64,000 bases of DNA. Origin: Planctomycetota bacterium (GTDB lineage Bacteria > Planctomycetota > JAJSAM01 > JAJVHW01). The translations under genes were made by a program, and so were the position numbers. Shown here in pieces: positions 25,535-32,393 of the stretch. The first letter of the stretch is position 1, and every line of letters starts with the position of its first letter. The stretch is from NCBI GenBank assembly GCA_021776825.1, contig JAJFFG010000093.1, forward strand, positions 62,001-126,000, given 5' to 3'. The notes below the pieces were generated by a model. It saw only the letters and a list, made by a program, of their open reading frames with translations, had not been told where the DNA came from and did not search any database.

Positions 25535-25984
25535 ATGAAGGCCGTGGTTCAGCGCGTGACCGAGGCGCGCGTGACGGTGGACGGCGAGGTCGTTTCCGAG
25601 ATCGGCCGCGGCCTCCTAGTCCTCGTGGGCGTCGAGGTCGGTGATACCGATGGCGACGCAGCCGCGATGGCGCACAAGCTCGCACATCTGCGGATCTTCC
25701 CCGACGACCTGAAGCCGATGAACGTCGATGTGCGAGCGATCGAAGGCGAGATCCTCGTCGTCAGCCAGTTCACCCTCGCTGCCGACACGTCCAAGGGACA
25801 CAGGCCGAGCTTCATGAGGGCGGCACCACCCGATGCCGCAGAACGGCTGTACGAGGTCGTGATCGAGCGGCTTCGCGACGCGGACGTGCCGACGAAGACG
25901 GGGCGCTTCCGGGCCTCCATGGAGATCGCCCTCGTCAACGAGGGGCCGGTGACGATCCAGCTTCAGTGCGGGTCCCGAGGCTGA
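25535..25984 (+). CDS. dtd: D-aminoacyl-tRNA deacylase, intact second copy
   Basis: The 149-residue cytosolic hydrolase frees D-amino acids mischarged on tRNA, and its family also edits Gly-tRNA(Ala). It has both active-site elements: VVSQFTLAADTSKGHRPSF (~77-95) and VNEGPVTIQL (~135-144, the NxGPVT motif as NEGPVT). It begins at ATG 25535 after GGGAGAG. It shares much of its first 95 residues with the truncated copy (MKAVVQRV, LRIFPDDLKPMN, VVSQFTLA), yet differs at many positions, so it is a diverged copy rather than a recent duplicate. It probably replaces the lost function. Confidence 0.93.
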   Translation: MKAVVQRVTEARVTVDGEVVSEIGRGLLVLVGVEVGDTDGDAAAMAHKLAHLRIFPDDLKPMNVDVRAIEGEILVVSQFTLAADTSKGHRPSFMRAAPPDAAERLYEVVIERLRDADVPTKTGRFRASMEIALVNEGPVTIQLQCGSRG

Positions 25985-26196
25985 CCGCCGGCGCCGATCC
26001 TGGAGTCGCTCACGGACCTACGCGAAGGTCAGCCGTGCGACAGCAGAGCCTCGCTGACTCGGGGCTTGGTGATCGTGACCTCCAATATGAGAAGACCTAA
26101 TCGTGCCCGCGACCAGGGACACAGGTCTGGCACAGTGGCCGTTCGGGACAGTTTCTGAGTTGCGACAGAGGACGGGCTCTTACGGGGTGCCAGCCG

Positions 26197-27191
26197 TCAC
26201 AGATCACCGCCATCGTCCTGCGCGAGAAGCCAACCCGCGGCGAGGCCCCCGAGGGCCCACTTCCACCAGTTGCCACTGCTCTGCCGTGTGGGCGTGCTGG
26301 CGGTCGGCGGGGCCAACTGCGCGAGGACGGTCGTGACCTCCGCCGGGCGGGAGACTTGGCGCGCGACCTTCTGAAGCTCCTTCACGACGCGGCGACAACT
26401 CGGGCGCGTACGCTCGTCGCTGTCCGTCATGCGTCTGATCAGCGTCGCGAGCGCGGGCGGTATCCGCACCCGACCGAGATCAGTCAGATCACGGCTGCCA
26501 GTGAGGAGTTCACACGCCGTCACGCCGAGAGAGTAGACATCGGCGGACGAACGAAACTCCTTGCCCGCGAGGACCTCGGGCGCGATGTAGTTCGGCGTGC
26601 CGCCGAAGCCGCGCGTCATTGGCGACCCAAGCGTCTCCGGCGTCCGCGCCAGACCAAGATCTCCGACCTTCACCGAGAAACCCGTGCCACGCGGACCGGC
26701 GACCTCCACGACCAGGAGATTGTCCGGCTTCACGTCTCGATGGAAGCCCCCCCTCGCATGGAGTTGGGCGAGCCCGTTCGCAGCGAACGCAACCGCGCAC
26801 AAGATGGCGGAGAGCTCTGCTCGTTGACCAACCCACGAGCGGAGCGAGCCAAGCGGGCAATACTCCATGACGAAGTACGGCGGGCTTGCATCCAGGTCTG
26901 CCCCTACGATGCGCACGATGTTCGGACGCCCCGCGAGGCTCGTCATAATGCGGATCTCGCGAGCGAAGCGTTGAAGCGCGTGCTCTCGACGCGGCTCAAG
27001 AACTTCACCGCGACGGTCTCCCCGTTTCGTCGGTCAACCGCACGCACAACACGTCCGAACGCCCCACGACCGATCTCTGCCTGAACCGAGAGATGTCCTA
27101 GCACGGCGACGTCCTCCTCATCGACGGGGTGGTTCCGAACCACGCGACGATATGGGACGCGACAGACACGGTTTGCGTCGATCGTTCGCAT
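26197..27191 (-). pseudogene. Serine/threonine protein kinase, frameshifted in the N-lobe
   Basis: The N-lobe reads in one frame up to about 26975 (IGRGAFGRVVRAVDR glycine loop, VAVKFL with the ATP-binding Lys). The rest continues in another frame (REIRIMTSLAGRPNIVRIV ... HRDVKPDNLL catalytic loop, VGDLGLA for DFG, GTPNYIAPEVL). Joining the frames near the ttcttgag at ~26985 restores a normal kinase. The C-terminus ends in a hydrophobic segment (WWKWALGGLAAGWLLA), as in membrane-bound bacterial kinases. Either the gene is dead or the read has a one-base error. If functional, it would be a Hanks-type kinase facing the cytosol. Confidence 0.8.
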
Positions 27192-27314
27192 CGCAGGAGA
27201 TCGGCGTACGTCCGCGCACTGAGCTGCCGCTTGCAGATACGCAGGCCCGGCGGTACGAACGCCCGCAAGCGTGGAGGAGGAGCGAGTCGCTGGGACCGAG
27301 TGGCGGAGGAACCG

Positions 27315-27500
27315 CTATTCCCCGATGATCTCGCTCGCCGCCGCGACCAGGAGCCGCCTGGCCCACGTCGTCGGTCGCTTCTTGGCGTGGCGTGCCGCCG
27401 CGCGAATGAGCTCGAGCTCCAGATCTGAGACTCGGATGCGCAGGTAGTGGTCGCGTCGCTCCTCCGCCGGAAGCCGCGGTCGCCCAGTGGGGCTGGCCAT
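27315..27500 (-). CDS. Small ribbon-helix-helix-type DNA-binding protein
   Basis: The product has 61 residues from ATG 27500, with AGGGAAGG 5 bases upstream. The pattern 'DHYLRIRVSDLELELIRAAARHAKKRPTTWARRLLVAAA' has a short beta strand with alternating residues, then two helices, as in RHH (Arc/CopG, DUF1778-like) repressors or plasmid mobilisation regulators. A perfect 7-bp palindrome lies directly upstream of its start, fitting autoregulation. No toxin or relaxase partner is adjacent. Confidence 0.65.
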   Translation of the reverse strand: MASPTGRPRLPAEERRDHYLRIRVSDLELELIRAAARHAKKRPTTWARRLLVAAASEIIGE

Positions 27501-27512
27501 AGGCACCTTCCC

Positions 27513-27589
27513 TGAGGCAGTTTTCGATGCCTCAAAAAAGGTCTTGGCTGGGGGAACTAGAGGGTGTCTCCTTTGTGCTTCGAGGCATC
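27513..27589. promoter_or_regulatory. Candidate operators: tgaggca palindrome plus a repeated gaggcatcaaaaa box
   Basis: tgaggca at 27513-27519 and tgcctca at 27528-27534 form an inverted repeat with an 8-base spacer, immediately upstream of the RHH gene. The half-site recurs: gatgcctcaaaaaa at 27526-27539 and gaggcatcaaaaa at 27582-27594. The spacing and placement suggest binding sites for the RHH protein, controlling itself and perhaps the divergent gene at 27761. Confidence 0.5.
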
Positions 27590-27760
27590 AAAAAGTCCGA
27601 GCCGATGGGGTTGGATCCCGAGCGGGATCACCGAGGGAATGGGAAGAGAGGGCAGGCACCGACCGCCGAACATCAGAGGCGGAGGTGATCGTGCGCTGCC
27701 CGCTGGCCGCCCTTGTGCTCGCCGCTCCGCTCTGTCGGCGGACTCACCGTGGAGGACACC

Positions 27761-28798
27761 ATGAGAGCGTGGGCGAGTATCGATCGGTGGCTGGTCGCGA
27801 TCTTGGCGATCTGCTGCGTCTGTGCCTGCTCTCTCGCGGAGGCGAGCGTGCAGACCTTCGAGAGCTTCGACGGAGCCAAGGGCTTGCGCCTTCTCGGCGA
27901 CGGTGAGGCTGAGGTGACCATCGACGCCGCCACGACTCTGCTGGGTTCCTATGACTGGGATGGCGACCAGCTGCGTGTCCAGGTTGAGGTCCGCGGCACC
28001 ACGGTGGTCGCCACGTACGAGCGCACGACCGCCGGACTCGACCGCCAGCGTGGCGACCGGCTCTTCGGGGAGAGGCTCTTGGACGAGAAGGGGCTGACCG
28101 CGGCCAACGCGCCGCCGGCGCTTCTCGCGCGGATGAGTTCCGACGAAACACACCGTGACATCGCCTACGAGCGCCTCCGAGAGCTCGCGCCCGAGGCTCT
28201 CAAGCCACTGGATGCGACGCTGCGGACGCTCCGTGACGGAGAGAGTGCCTGGCTGCGACCCCGTGCCGCCTACCTCTTGGCCCGCACGGGGGATGACTCC
28301 CCCGAGACCAACGGCTCTCTCGTCTCCGCCCTTGTTGGCGAGCACGGCGGGAGCGGACTGGCCGCGATGGCGCGCTCGCTCTCATCTCGGCAGAAGACCG
28401 CCTCCGCGGAGCAGCTCATCGACGCACTCACGGATGGCGATGGAGGCCGCGTGATGGGTGCTGTGGCGATCCTCCACCACGCCCTCTCGTCGTCCAAGGC
28501 GGGCAAGGCGCCACTCCTGCCCACCAGTCTCGCCGGGGCGGTGGACGAGCAGAGTGCCAGCGTGTTCACGAGGTTTGCGCGGCTGCGCGGCAACCGCACG
28601 ACGCCGTGGAACACGGGGCTGGCGGCGGTCACGAGCCGCCTCGGGAGTGCGGAGCGTCTCAGCATGCGCCTCGAGCTCTCGTCCCGAGCGCTACTCGGTG
28701 GTCTCAAGGAGACCAACCTGCTGATCGTGGCCACGAGCGAGGCGGACGAGCCCGAAGGTCGCATGGTCGGGGAACTCGGCAGTGTCGTGCACCAGTAG
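27761..28798 (+). CDS. Exported or lipid-anchored protein of unknown function
   Basis: ATG 27761 follows GGAGG at 5 bases. The N-terminus MRAWASIDRWLVAILAICCVCACSLAEAS is a signal sequence; its several cysteines leave lipoprotein processing possible. The 345-residue chain then has a short beta-rich part (residues ~28-90: LRLLGDGEAEVTIDAATTLLG) and a long Ala/Leu/Ser-rich helical part that may be irregular HEAT-like repeats (residues ~130-330). It is followed 60 bases later by a lipoprotein gene on the same strand. No functional motif is seen. Confidence 0.6.
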   Translation: MRAWASIDRWLVAILAICCVCACSLAEASVQTFESFDGAKGLRLLGDGEAEVTIDAATTLLGSYDWDGDQLRVQVEVRGTTVVATYERTTAGLDRQRGDRLFGERLLDEKGLTAANAPPALLARMSSDETHRDIAYERLRELAPEALKPLDATLRTLRDGESAWLRPRAAYLLARTGDDSPETNGSLVSALVGEHGGSGLAAMARSLSSRQKTASAEQLIDALTDGDGGRVMGAVAILHHALSSSKAGKAPLLPTSLAGAVDEQSASVFTRFARLRGNRTTPWNTGLAAVTSRLGSAERLSMRLELSSRALLGGLKETNLLIVATSEADEPEGRMVGELGSVVHQ

Positions 28799-28858
28799 GG
28801 GACTCGTATCTCAGTCGTGCCCACGAGGGTCGCGGCGCACTGAAGGAGAACCGAGGTC

Positions 28859-29443
28859 ATGAGTCACTCTCAGTCCGTTGCTCAGCGCGCACCGCGCCGT
28901 CGCGCCCGCGCGTCGCGCGGGGTGTCTCTGGCGCTCCTCGCTGCGTTGGCGGCGTTGCTCGGGGCCTGTGCCTCGTTGCCAGTGGATCTTCTTGAGCTCG
29001 GGAGCGGAGTGCCGCAGGCCCAAGGTGAGACCGCCTCGCCCGAGGAACTGCGAGCGGCCGAGCAGGTGGCCTCCGTCCTCGTGCGAGCGCTACGCCGGGG
29101 TGAGTTCCAGGCGCTCGGGCCGGCACTTCCCGACGCGAGTTCCCTGCAGGGGGCGTTCGGCAGGAGCGAGAGCGAGAGCCGCGAGACCGCCGAGGCGGTC
29201 GTCGTCAAGCTTCGGCGGCACTTCGACTCCATCATCGTCAAACTCCGCGGCCGCGCTTGGCGCGTCCGCTCTCTGCGCGTCGAGGCGCGCACGCACGGGC
29301 GGGGCGAGAGCGCGTACCGCCAAGCCGACATCTTGGTGTCACTGGAACTTGGCAAGCGCAGGTCTCCGACCGTCCGACTGGACGACTGCAGATGGTTAGA
29401 TGGGGGTTGGCGGATCATTGACGGTCTGCGCTGGGATGAGTGA
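28859..29443 (+). CDS. Small lipoprotein of unknown function
   Basis: The 194-residue protein has a basic N-region (QRAPRRRARASRG), a hydrophobic core (VSLALLAALAALLGAC) and a lipobox LLGAC, with the acylated Cys near residue 37. The mature part is alpha/beta with a helix 'AEQVASVLVRALRRGEFQALGPAL' and a closing 'DDCRWLDGGWRIIDGLRWDE'. This pattern is vaguely like SnoaL/NTF2-type or DUF4878 folds, but I cannot confirm it. AAGGAG lies 12 bases upstream of the ATG. It probably forms an operon with the preceding exported protein. Confidence 0.65.
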   Translation: MSHSQSVAQRAPRRRARASRGVSLALLAALAALLGACASLPVDLLELGSGVPQAQGETASPEELRAAEQVASVLVRALRRGEFQALGPALPDASSLQGAFGRSESESRETAEAVVVKLRRHFDSIIVKLRGRAWRVRSLRVEARTHGRGESAYRQADILVSLELGKRRSPTVRLDDCRWLDGGWRIIDGLRWDE

Positions 29444-29572
29444 GGCGGGTCCTGCACCGATCAACGATCTGAAGGCGAAGCTCGACAGCCATGTCCCCGC
29501 GCCCGTCGATCTCGATAGCCGACCCGCCGAGGGCACTGGCAGGGGTTCCCGTTCCCGGCGGGGGCTGAGCCC

Positions 29573-30100
29573 CTACGCCGCGATTTCGTGGGCGTCTTCA
29601 CCGAACTCGAGTTCGGTCACGGCCATCGCCAAGGCGTCAAAGATCGCAGTGCGAGGGCTCTCGGGATCGAAGAACAGGCGAGGCTTGGGTAGCCGCGCGC
29701 GAAGCTCCGGAAAGCAGGTGACGAGAAGCTCGTGAACCGCGCGACGGGTGTCTGCGCCGCGGTCGGCGAAGGCGCTTCGTACGAGGGATGGCCGGAGGGG
29801 GCGCACGTCCAAGCCCTCGCGGGCCAGGACGTGCCCGATGACCTCGTAGAACCTCTCTAGAGCGCGGACACGGAGTCGGCTCCCTTCGAGGATTGACGGC
29901 ACGACCACGGTGGACGGCTGCGTGAGCTCGATCCGTTGACGAACAGCCTCGTCGCAGCCCTCAGGCGTGCGCCGGCAGTACGCCACGCCGTAGTCGACGA
30001 GGCGTTGCGGATCGCCTTCGAGAACCGCGAAGCCAAAGCCCTGCGAGACAGGATCGAGTGCCAGGATGCGGCGCTTCGGAATCGGAAGGTATCTAAGCAT
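29573..30100 (-). CDS. RuvC/RNase-H-fold nuclease-like protein
   Basis: The 175-residue protein begins with RRILALDPVSQGFGFAVLEG, matching the first strand of RuvC-type Holliday-junction resolvases (catalytic Asp ~16), with a second acidic site in QPSTVVVPSIL and a C-terminal FDALAMAV carrying a conserved Asp. A full RuvC has four acidic residues; I see three credible positions, with a Glu at the second missing, so activity is uncertain. It overlaps the XRE gene by 8 bases. The pair is likely a mobile-element module, because a housekeeping ruvC would sit beside ruvA/ruvB. Confidence 0.6.
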   Translation of the reverse strand: MLRYLPIPKRRILALDPVSQGFGFAVLEGDPQRLVDYGVAYCRRTPEGCDEAVRQRIELTQPSTVVVPSILEGSRLRVRALERFYEVIGHVLAREGLDVRPLRPSLVRSAFADRGADTRRAVHELLVTCFPELRARLPKPRLFFDPESPRTAIFDALAMAVTELEFGEDAHEIAA

Positions 30101-30446
30101 CGAGCGTGGAAGGCTGGCGAGTGAGTTCGACTAGGTACTCGATGCGTTGATCGCGTCGCACGCGACACGCGGTCTCGTGGCGTAGTTCCTTGAGCAGCCG
30201 GGCAGCGTGGCTGGCGACGCTCTCGGCTGCCGCTTGGTAGCGCCCGGCGAACAGCTGACGCGGATCTACGTCGAGTATCGCGGCGTATGCGAGAACGGCC
30301 GAGAGCCCGGGGCTGCGTCGGCCAAGTTCATATCGAGACGGCGTTGTGCCGTCAACTCCGCCCAGAAGGCGTGCCACATCACGCTGGGTGAGTCCCGACG
30401 CGAGGCGTCGGGCGCGTAGGTAGTTGTGCAGTGATTCAGGCCTCAT
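30093..30446 (-). CDS. XRE-family transcriptional regulator
   Basis: The 117-residue protein has an N-terminal HTH: LHNYLRARRLASGLTQRDVARLLGGVDGTTPSRYELGRRSPGLS (~5-48). The helical C-terminal half has no recognised domain. ATG 30446 has no Shine-Dalgarno before it, and promoter-like taaact lies only ~10 bases upstream, so the message may be leaderless. It overlaps and precedes the RuvC-like gene. The repeated acatgta boxes just upstream suggest autoregulation. Confidence 0.8.
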   Translation of the reverse strand: MRPESLHNYLRARRLASGLTQRDVARLLGGVDGTTPSRYELGRRSPGLSAVLAYAAILDVDPRQLFAGRYQAAAESVASHAARLLKELRHETACRVRRDQRIEYLVELTRQPSTLDA

Positions 30447-30545
30447 GTACGTGAAGTTTACATGTGGGCGTAATTCACAGCACGGTAGGGGAGTGTGCCG
30501 GATGCGGCCAGATCTCGACCTGATCTACGCGATCACATGTACTTA
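30447..30545. promoter_or_regulatory. Repeated acatgta boxes between an XRE gene and the Gabija-like pair
   Basis: gtacgtgaagtttacatgt (30448-30466) abuts the XRE start codon, and acatgtacttagtgta lies at 30535-30550, so the box acatgta occurs in both orientations. Such spacing is typical of operators for XRE repressors. The region also separates the 3' end of the helicase gene from the XRE promoter. Confidence 0.4.
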
Positions 30546-30608
30546 GTGTAGCGCAACGACCGTCGCGGACAGCGCCGGTAGCCGACCACGGGCTGCATGT
30601 CCGCGGCT

Positions 30609-32393
30609 CTACTGAGCGTCGTCATACTCGAAGTCAACCGCGACGAGCTCGCGCGTCGCCTCGTACGCGCGCCCTGTCTGCGTCTGGCGACCGGACTCCG
30701 CGATGAAGTGGAGATCCCGCTTGGCCCGCGACGCGATGACGTGGAGTAACCGCCGCGCTTCACGAGGCGCGTCTCGCGGATCGTCGGCGTTGATGATCGT
30801 GCCCCAGTTCGGGATGTAGCCGCGAAGGACGCCAACACAGATCACGGTCTCGAACTCGAGCCCCTTGACACTGTGACATGTTGTGACCAGGACGCCGCCC
30901 CGGCGCCCAAAGAGGCGGCGCATCCCCTCGACGTCGCTCGGCATCGCGCCATCGGAGCCATCCAGTCGCCTCTGCGCGCGCTCGAAGTAGGCCATGCGAG
31001 ACGCGCCCATACGCGGGTGGAACGCCAGGTCCACGCCAAGAGCCACGAGAACCGCGGCGGTCGCTCGGCGGACGAACTCGAGGCCCTCAGTTGCGTCGAT
31101 CTCAACGCTGTTGACGACTCTCAAGAAGATCCGCGGGTCGCGCAGATCGGTCGGCAGCGCCGCTCCGAGCAGCTCCTCGAGTTCTGAGACCGTCTCGGTG
31201 GCCCACCTCAGTCGCGTTGAGTACATCCGTGGCGCGGACTGGCCGAGAACCAAGCGTGTGAACTTGTACCAGACACCGCCGTCGCGAGCCCCGAAGGGCG
31301 AGAGTCCGGGCGCGTTCAGAGGAACGTCTGGCAGTTCGACAGTCAGCCCTCGCGCGAGCTCCTGAACGATTGCCCATCTTGGCGCCAGGATGCAGATCTC
31401 ATCCGATGGTCGCCCTGCCTCAAGATGCGCCCGAACGATGCGCGAGACTGCCGATGCAAGACCTGCCCGATTCACGGTGTGGTTCCTGAAGGAGATCGCG
31501 CCTTCCTCGTCACGGTGAGCGGCCATCGAGGCGATATCGGCATCGTCCGACCGGAACTCAGAGTAGTAGTCGATCAGTCGCTGTGTCGACCGGTAGCACC
31601 CTTCGAGCGACATTGCGGAGAGGCCTGGGAGCTCGAACTCGGTGCGGATCTCGTCCGACGTCCGCGCCACGCCCCCGAGTGAGGCATAGATGGCCTGGTC
31701 GGGGTCGCCGACAATGAACAAGTCAACTGCTCCGTCGCCCGCTCGGACGACCCGACCGAGGATGCCGTACTGAAGGTCGTGCGTGTCTTGGTACTCGTCC
31801 ACGCAGATAACGCGGAAGATCGAGGCGAGGTTCTCCGCAGTTTCGGGAAGATCGCAGAGCAACACGTACGCGAGGTAGAGCGAGAGGTCGTGGTCCACGA
31901 GTCGTTCGGCCTCGAGCCGGGCTCGATACTCGTGCGCCGCGGCCATTGCCGCGCGAGATTGTTGTGGAAGGCGACCGTGGCGATCAAGTCCCGTGACCAC
32001 GTTCTCATAGAGTGGCAGGTTCTGGTTCCGTTTCGCGGCCTCGAGAACTAGATCGGCGTACTTCTCGTCGGCGAACTGGAAGCCTCGCCGGAGCCGTGGG
32101 ATGTAGCCCGCGAACGGTCGCAGGACCCACTGCCGCACGAATGAGTGAATCGTGCCCACGACGAGCCGGTTGGCGTCAACGCCACTCGACCGAACGCGCG
32201 TGCGAATCTCCTCCGCAGCCTTCACTGTGAAGGTCACGGCAAGAACGCGGTCGGTGGCGCGATCGGACTCCCGCAGCGCGCGAAGCACGCGGTGGGTCAG
32301 AACGCGCGTCTTCCCACTCCCGGGGCACGCCGTGACGAGGACGGAGCCGGGCGCCGTCGCCACGGCGTCCTGCCGGGGGCTGAGCGGGATCAT
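30609..32393 (-). CDS. gajB-like: UvrD/Rep-type helicase, Gabija GajB-like
   Basis: The 594-residue superfamily-1A helicase has Q motif and Walker A 'SPRQDAV...ACPGSGKTRVLTHRV' (~5-38), motif Ia 'AVTFTVKAAEEI', Walker B 'VICVDEYQDTHDLQ' (~200), motif III 'IVGDPDQAIYASLGG', motif IV 'CYRSTQRLI', motif V 'TTCHSVKGLEFETVICVG' and motif VI 'ARRLLHVIASRAKRDLHF'. The ATG overlaps the upstream ATPase/nuclease stop by four bases. In Gabija, GajB is a UvrD-like helicase/ATPase that assembles with GajA to restrict phage; GajB is usually ~500 residues, so this is a longer relative. Pairing with an OLD-type gene supports the call. Confidence 0.8.
   Translation of the reverse strand: MIPLSPRQDAVATAPGSVLVTACPGSGKTRVLTHRVLRALRESDRATDRVLAVTFTVKAAEEIRTRVRSSGVDANRLVVGTIHSFVRQWVLRPFAGYIPRLRRGFQFADEKYADLVLEAAKRNQNLPLYENVVTGLDRHGRLPQQSRAAMAAAHEYRARLEAERLVDHDLSLYLAYVLLCDLPETAENLASIFRVICVDEYQDTHDLQYGILGRVVRAGDGAVDLFIVGDPDQAIYASLGGVARTSDEIRTEFELPGLSAMSLEGCYRSTQRLIDYYSEFRSDDADIASMAAHRDEEGAISFRNHTVNRAGLASAVSRIVRAHLEAGRPSDEICILAPRWAIVQELARGLTVELPDVPLNAPGLSPFGARDGGVWYKFTRLVLGQSAPRMYSTRLRWATETVSELEELLGAALPTDLRDPRIFLRVVNSVEIDATEGLEFVRRATAAVLVALGVDLAFHPRMGASRMAYFERAQRRLDGSDGAMPSDVEGMRRLFGRRGGVLVTTCHSVKGLEFETVICVGVLRGYIPNWGTIINADDPRDAPREARRLLHVIASRAKRDLHFIAESGRQTQTGRAYEATRELVAVDFEYDDAQ

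Noticed and set aside
29540..29585. ggcgggggctgagcccctacgccg as a further copy of the 11-13 kb repeats
   Set aside because: Only the generic gggg...cccc hairpin is shared; the flanking words of the ~110-bp unit are absent.
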